In this document: positions 7,122-9,156 of the stretch, piece after piece | Layout of the letters: every line of letters starts with the position of its first letter | How positions within the stretch are numbered: the first letter of the stretch is position 1 | NCBI GenBank assembly: GCA_947456005.1 | Contig: CANGRP010000094.1 | Location: forward strand, 1 to 9,156 | Length of the DNA: 9,156 bases | Direction: 5' to 3' | Source: Caulobacteraceae bacterium | GTDB taxonomy: Bacteria; Pseudomonadota; Alphaproteobacteria; Caulobacterales; Caulobacteraceae | Notes under the pieces: generated by a model | What the model was told of the DNA's origin: nothing | What the model saw: the letters and a program-made list of their open reading frames with translations, nothing else | Database searches by the model: none | Translations under genes and position numbers: made by a program

Positions 7122-7558
7122 GCCGCCCTCCGTCCGGCGCCGACCCGGCCCGTCACGACATCCTCAAGGGATACCGACGCCAGCCAGGCCTCGATCTGGC
7201 GGCCTGTCTCCTCCCACAGGTCATGTGTCAGGCAGCGCTCGCCGTTCATCATGCAGCCCGGCGACTTGGCGCCGCAGCGCGTCGCGCGCAGGGGCTCGTC
7301 CACCGCCAGGACAATCTCGGCGATGCTGGTGGCCGCCGCAGACCGGGCCAGCCGGTAGCCGCCGCCGGGGCCGCGATGGCTCTGGACCAGGCCCTGGCGC
7401 CGAAGGCGTGCGAAGAGCTGCTCCAGGTAGGAGAGCGAGATCTCCTGCCGGGCGGCGATGTCCGACAAGGCAATGGCGCGCTCCGCCGACTCCGCCTGCC
7501 GGCGGGCCAGGTCGGCCATGGCCATGACCGCATATCGTCCCTTAGTGCTCAGTCGCAT
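7118..7558 (-). CDS. iscR: IscR-like Rrf2 family Fe-S sensing transcriptional regulator
   Basis: 146-residue Rrf2-family regulator. The N-terminal winged helix begins with canonical MRLSTKGRYAVMAM; the recognition region EISLSYLEQLFARLRRQGLV (39-58) and wing SHRGPGGGYRLAR (60-72) match E. coli IscR closely, with Glu46 corresponding to its Glu43. The cluster-binding loop has Cys95, Cys102, Cys109 and His112 (RCLTHDLW), equivalent to E. coli Cys92, Cys98, Cys104 and His107, but the spacing is X6-X6 instead of X5-X5. It lacks the longer C-terminal tail of E. coli IscR (162 aa). First gene of the suf operon, so it probably regulates its own transcript through the site at 7680-7691. Upstream of the ATG only a weak GGGG is seen. 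RirA is a less likely identity because its spacing and C-terminus differ. Confidence 0.93.
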   Translation of the reverse strand: MRLSTKGRYAVMAMADLARRQAESAERAIALSDIAARQEISLSYLEQLFARLRRQGLVQSHRGPGGGYRLARSAAATSIAEIVLAVDEPLRATRCGAKSPGCMMNGERCLTHDLWEETGRQIEAWLASVSLEDVVTGRVGAGRRAA

Positions 7559-7594
7559 GTGGCGGACCCCAGAAGGTTCGTCTTTTTTCGAGCC

Positions 7595-7619
7595 TTGCCG
7601 CTGGCCCCTGTGCTAAAGC
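7595..7619 (+). promoter_or_regulatory. Putative promoter for the alpha/beta hydrolase gene
   Basis: Plus-strand TTGCCGC (7595-7601), a 10-nt spacer and GCTAAAGC (7612-7619). This has one mismatch in each element against TTGACGS-N10-14-GCTANAWC. Predicted start is near 7626, giving a leader of about 90 nt before the ATG at 7716. Weaker than the suf promoter because -35 position 4 is C. Confidence 0.4.
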
Positions 7620-7648
7620 CGCCGCTTCGCGCGGGGCCGGTCAGGGGC
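7604..7648. repeat. GC-rich inverted repeat in the iscR-hydrolase intergenic region
   Basis: GCCCCTG at 7604-7610 and its perfect complement CAGGGGC at 7642-7648 enclose 31 bases. That loop can itself fold through CGC-TTC-GCG and adjacent GCC/GGC pairs near 7620-7637. It falls in the predicted leader of the iscR-suf transcript and overlaps the spacer of the putative plus-strand promoter. No U-run follows on either strand, so it is not a standard intrinsic terminator. GC-rich sequence forms such repeats easily, so function is uncertain. Confidence 0.4.
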
Positions 7649-7658
7649 TGGCGTGTGC

Positions 7659-7687
7659 GATCTAGGAAGACCAAGCACGATAGTCAA
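7659..7687 (-). promoter_or_regulatory. Caulobacter-type promoter for the iscR-suf operon
   Basis: On the minus strand TTGACTA (7687-7681), a 14-nt spacer and CCTAGATC (7666-7659). Against the Caulobacter housekeeping consensus TTGACGS-N10-14-GCTANAWC this matches the first five -35 bases and seven of eight -10 bases, with allowed spacing. Transcription would start near 7652, leaving a leader of about 94 nt before the iscR ATG at 7558. The -35 lies inside the IscR-like half-site. Confidence 0.65.
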
Positions 7688-7691
7688 CTAT
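7680..7691 (-). promoter_or_regulatory. Putative IscR operator half-site overlapping the suf -35
   Basis: Minus-strand ATAGTTGACTAT. The first 11 bases fit the left half of the E. coli type 1 IscR site (ATASYYGACTR) at every position. The 12-mer is also a perfect 5-bp inverted repeat (ATAGT/ACTAT) around a TG centre. The expected right half (YAGTCRRSTAT) is poorly matched. Position across the -35 would suit repression of the operon by cluster-loaded IscR. The operator role is inferred. Confidence 0.5.
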
Positions 7692-7715
7692 TCGGGCTCC
7701 ACTTGAGGAGGCGAC

Positions 7716-8363
7716 ATGCCAGAGGTGGTTCTGACCGGCGCGGCCGGCCGCATCGAGGGGCGTTACACCGCGGGCAAGATCGAGAATGCGCCGATCGCCC
7801 TGATCCTTCACCCGCACCCCCGGGCCGGCGGCCAGATGAACCATCCGGTCGCGGTCCAGCTCTTTCACCTCTTCATGAAGCGCGGCTTCTCCGTGCTGCG
7901 GTTCAACTTCCGCGGCGTCGGCCGCAGCCAGGGCGAGTTCGACTCCGGGATCGGCGAGCTGGCGGATGCGGCCACCGCCCTGGATTGGCTCCAGGCCACC
8001 AACCCCGCAGCCGCCCAGTGCTGGGTGGCGGGCTTCGACTTCGGCGCCTGGATCGGAATGCAACTCCTGATGCGTCGGCCCGAGACCGACGGCTTCATCT
8101 CGGTCTCGCCGCCGACCAACATGTACGATTTCAGCTTCCTGGCCCCCTGCCCGGCCTCGGGCCTCATGCTGCACGGGGGCGCCGACACCGTGACCCCGCC
8201 GCAGGAGGTCGAGAAGGTGGTCTCCAAGCTGCGCACCCAGAAGGGCATTGTCATCGACCATGAGGTCGTCGACGGCGCCAGCCATTTCTGGACCGAGCAC
8301 CTTCCGGAGGTAGAGTCCCGGGTCGGCGCCTATCTCGACCGACGGCTGGCCGAGGGGGGCTGA
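7716..8363 (+). CDS. Small alpha/beta hydrolase family protein (COG2945-like) with Asp at the nucleophile position
   Basis: 215-residue cytoplasmic alpha/beta hydrolase, substrate unknown. Seen: ALILHPHPRAGGQMNHPV (28-45, oxyanion-side HPHP motif), RFNFRGVGRSQGEFD (62-76), the nucleophile elbow VAGFDFGAWIGMQ (104-116), acid candidate Asp157 in HGGADTVTPP, and His190 in DGASHFW. The set is typical of the small hydrolases related to dienelactone hydrolase. In relatives that I recall the elbow reads GFSFG; here the central residue is Asp108 (GAC, 8037-8039). That could mean an Asp nucleophile, as in dehalogenases and epoxide hydrolases, or altered or lost esterase activity. Start at 7716 is supported by GAGGAGG at 7705-7711, a close 4-nt spacing. 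Divergent from iscR and convergent with anmK, 11 bp apart. No link to Fe-S assembly is evident. Confidence 0.85.
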   Translation: MPEVVLTGAAGRIEGRYTAGKIENAPIALILHPHPRAGGQMNHPVAVQLFHLFMKRGFSVLRFNFRGVGRSQGEFDSGIGELADAATALDWLQATNPAAAQCWVAGFDFGAWIGMQLLMRRPETDGFISVSPPTNMYDFSFLAPCPASGLMLHGGADTVTPPQEVEKVVSKLRTQKGIVIDHEVVDGASHFWTEHLPEVESRVGAYLDRRLAEGG

Positions 8364-8374
8364 CCCCTGCGGGC

Positions 8375-9156
8375 CTAGGGCCGGGCGATCCGTCCGCCGG
8401 TCATCGGCGCCGGCGCCCCGGTCGTGCCAGGCCAGGAGATCGGCAGGCCGCGCAGGCAGCGCGCCGCGAGGAAGGCGAAGGCCTCGGCTTCAAGCGCATC
8501 ACCCCGCCAACCGACGGCTTCGGCGGACACGACCTCGCATCCCAGCCGGTCCGAAAGCGCCGCCATCAGGACCGGATTGCGCCGTCCGCCACCCGTGACG
8601 ATCAATCCTGAAGGCTTGACCCCGACCAGCCGGAACCCGCTCGACACCGCTTCCGCCGTGAACGCCGTCAGCGTGGCGACGGCGTCGGGGAGTGAGAGCC
8701 CGTCCGTGGGCGCCGGCGAGAAATCGTAACGGTCCAGGGACTTGGGCGCAGGCTCGGAGAACCAGGGGTGGTCCATCAGGTGCGACAGGATCGGCTCGGA
8801 AATGACCCCGCTCGCCGCCAGCCGGCCGTCGACATCAAACCTTCCCGCCCCCCGCGCCGCCACGACCTGGTCGATCAGGCCGTTCCCGGGGCCTGTATCG
8901 AAGGCGATGACCTGGTCACCTCCCTGCCAGCAGGTCAGGTTGGCCACCCCGCCGATATTGAGCACCGCAAGGGGGGCGGTCAGGCCCGAAGCCGCCGCTC
9001 GGGCCAGGTGGTAGATGGGCGCCAGGGGGGCGCCCTCCCCGCCCGCCCTGACATCCACCGTCCGGAAGTCGTAGGCGACCGGCACGCCCGTCTCCCTGGC
9101 CAGCCAGGCGCCATCGCCCAGCTGCAGGGTCCGCCCCTTCCGCCCGCCGATGGGAC
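8375..9156 (-). CDS. anmK: Anhydro-N-acetylmuramic acid kinase, C-terminal part (5' end beyond window)
   Basis: The C-terminal 259 residues of AnmK, the ATP-dependent kinase that opens and phosphorylates 1,6-anhydro-MurNAc to MurNAc-6-phosphate during recycling of the cell wall. Family length is about 370 residues, so roughly 110 are missing past the right edge. Seen: RTLQLGDGAWLARETGVPVAYDFR, then ADV-like VDVRAGGEGAPLAP, VLNIGGVANLT, AFDTGPGNGLIDQ and VTGGGRRNPVLM, all hallmark blocks of the ASKHA-type AnmK fold. The frame stays open to 9154, so the GTG at 9085 is internal and not the start. Ends with TAG at 8377-8375, 11 bp from the convergent hydrolase stop. Only short GC-rich palindromes and no T-tract lie in the gap. 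Confidence 0.95.
   Translation of the reverse strand, partial: PIGGRKGRTLQLGDGAWLARETGVPVAYDFRTVDVRAGGEGAPLAPIYHLARAAASGLTAPLAVLNIGGVANLTCWQGGDQVIAFDTGPGNGLIDQVVAARGAGRFDVDGRLAASGVISEPILSHLMDHPWFSEPAPKSLDRYDFSPAPTDGLSLPDAVATLTAFTAEAVSSGFRLVGVKPSGLIVTGGGRRNPVLMAALSDRLGCEVVSAEAVGWRGDALEAEAFAFLAARCLRGLPISWPGTTGAPAPMTGGRIARP

Larger units (their letters stand above)
615..7558 (-). other. suf operon (iscR–desulfurase–sufB–orf40–sufC–sufD–sufS–sufT–sufA)
   Basis: Nine same-strand ORFs with no gap longer than 15 nt. Junctions in transcription order: iscR/desulfurase overlap 4 nt; desulfurase/sufB gap 11; sufB/orf40 overlap 4; orf40/sufC overlap 7; sufC/sufD overlap 4 (GTGA); sufD/sufS overlap 1 (TGATG); sufS/sufT overlap 4; sufT/sufA gap 15. 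I infer a single transcript from the promoter at 7659-7687 with translational coupling through most of its length. The genes at both ends (1-608 and 7716-8363) are on the opposite strand and bound the unit. Confidence 0.9.

Noticed and set aside
7118..7558. RirA as the identity of the Rrf2 regulator
   Set aside because: No TGA-N9-TCA iron box is seen at the promoter, and the wing and RCLTHDLW region match IscR more closely; the location at the head of the suf operon does not by itself decide.
7667..7691. Complete 25-bp type 1 IscR palindrome
   Set aside because: Only the left half fits; in the right half most of the specific bases of YAGTCRRSTAT are wrong, so only a half-site is claimed.
7223..8263. 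346-codon plus-strand ORF spanning the iscR antisense, the intergenic region and the hydrolase gene
   Set aside because: It crosses the promoter region and covers the hydrolase in the wrong frame; the Arg/Gly-rich product has no domain. The hydrolase frame at 7716 has a strong ribosome binding site and clear motifs.
8356..8382. Possible bidirectional terminator between the hydrolase gene and anmK (GGGG-CTGA-CCCC and GGCC-TAG-GGCC stems)
   Set aside because: Stems are only 4 bp, they overlap the stop codons and no T-tract follows on either strand.

Overview
The window is GC-rich, densely coding DNA with strong G/C preference at third codon positions. It looks like an alphaproteobacterium, most likely of the Caulobacterales (Caulobacter, Phenylobacterium or Brevundimonas type). 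The reasons are the gene order iscR–cysteine desulfurase–sufB–sufC–sufD–sufS–sufT–sufA and promoters that fit the Caulobacter housekeeping consensus TTGACGS-N10-14-GCTANAWC. The genus is an inference from memory of these features.

Layout: (1) 1-608 (+), the 3' part of an enoyl-CoA hydratase/isomerase of the PaaG-like type. (2) 615-7558 (-), a complete SUF iron-sulfur cluster assembly operon read right to left: iscR (Rrf2 family regulator), an IscS/NifS-like cysteine desulfurase, sufB, a previously uncalled 40-codon ORF, sufC, sufD, sufS, sufT and sufA. Every junction is an overlap of 1-7 nt or a gap of 11-15 nt, so it should be one transcript with extensive translational coupling. (3) 7559-7715, the only intergenic region of any size (157 bp). 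It carries a good promoter for the suf operon whose -35 is embedded in an IscR-like half-site, a probable opposing promoter, and a GC-rich hairpin. (4) 7716-8363 (+), a small alpha/beta hydrolase with Asp where the nucleophile Ser is expected. (5) 8375-9156 (-), the C-terminal two thirds of anmK (anhydro-N-acetylmuramic acid kinase). No stretch over 300 bases lacks a gene, and I see no tRNA, rRNA, CRISPR array, insertion sequence or other mobile element.

How it works together: a desulfurase (SufS, possibly also the IscS-like enzyme) takes sulfur from cysteine. The SufB-SufC-SufD ATPase scaffold builds the cluster, and SufA (A-type carrier) and SufT (MIP18/DUF59) help deliver or mature it. IscR, probably a cluster-binding sensor, likely feeds back on the promoter. 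The flanking enoyl-CoA isomerase, hydrolase and anmK have no evident link to Fe-S assembly.

The most useful observations beyond routine annotation are the 40-aa ORF fitted between sufB and sufC with stop/start overlaps on both sides; the face-to-face promoter arrangement upstream of iscR with the -35/IscR-site overlap; the altered Cys spacing in IscR; and the Ser-to-Asp nucleophile change in the hydrolase. I did not find an obviously new multi-gene system; the core is a conventional alphaproteobacterial SUF operon.
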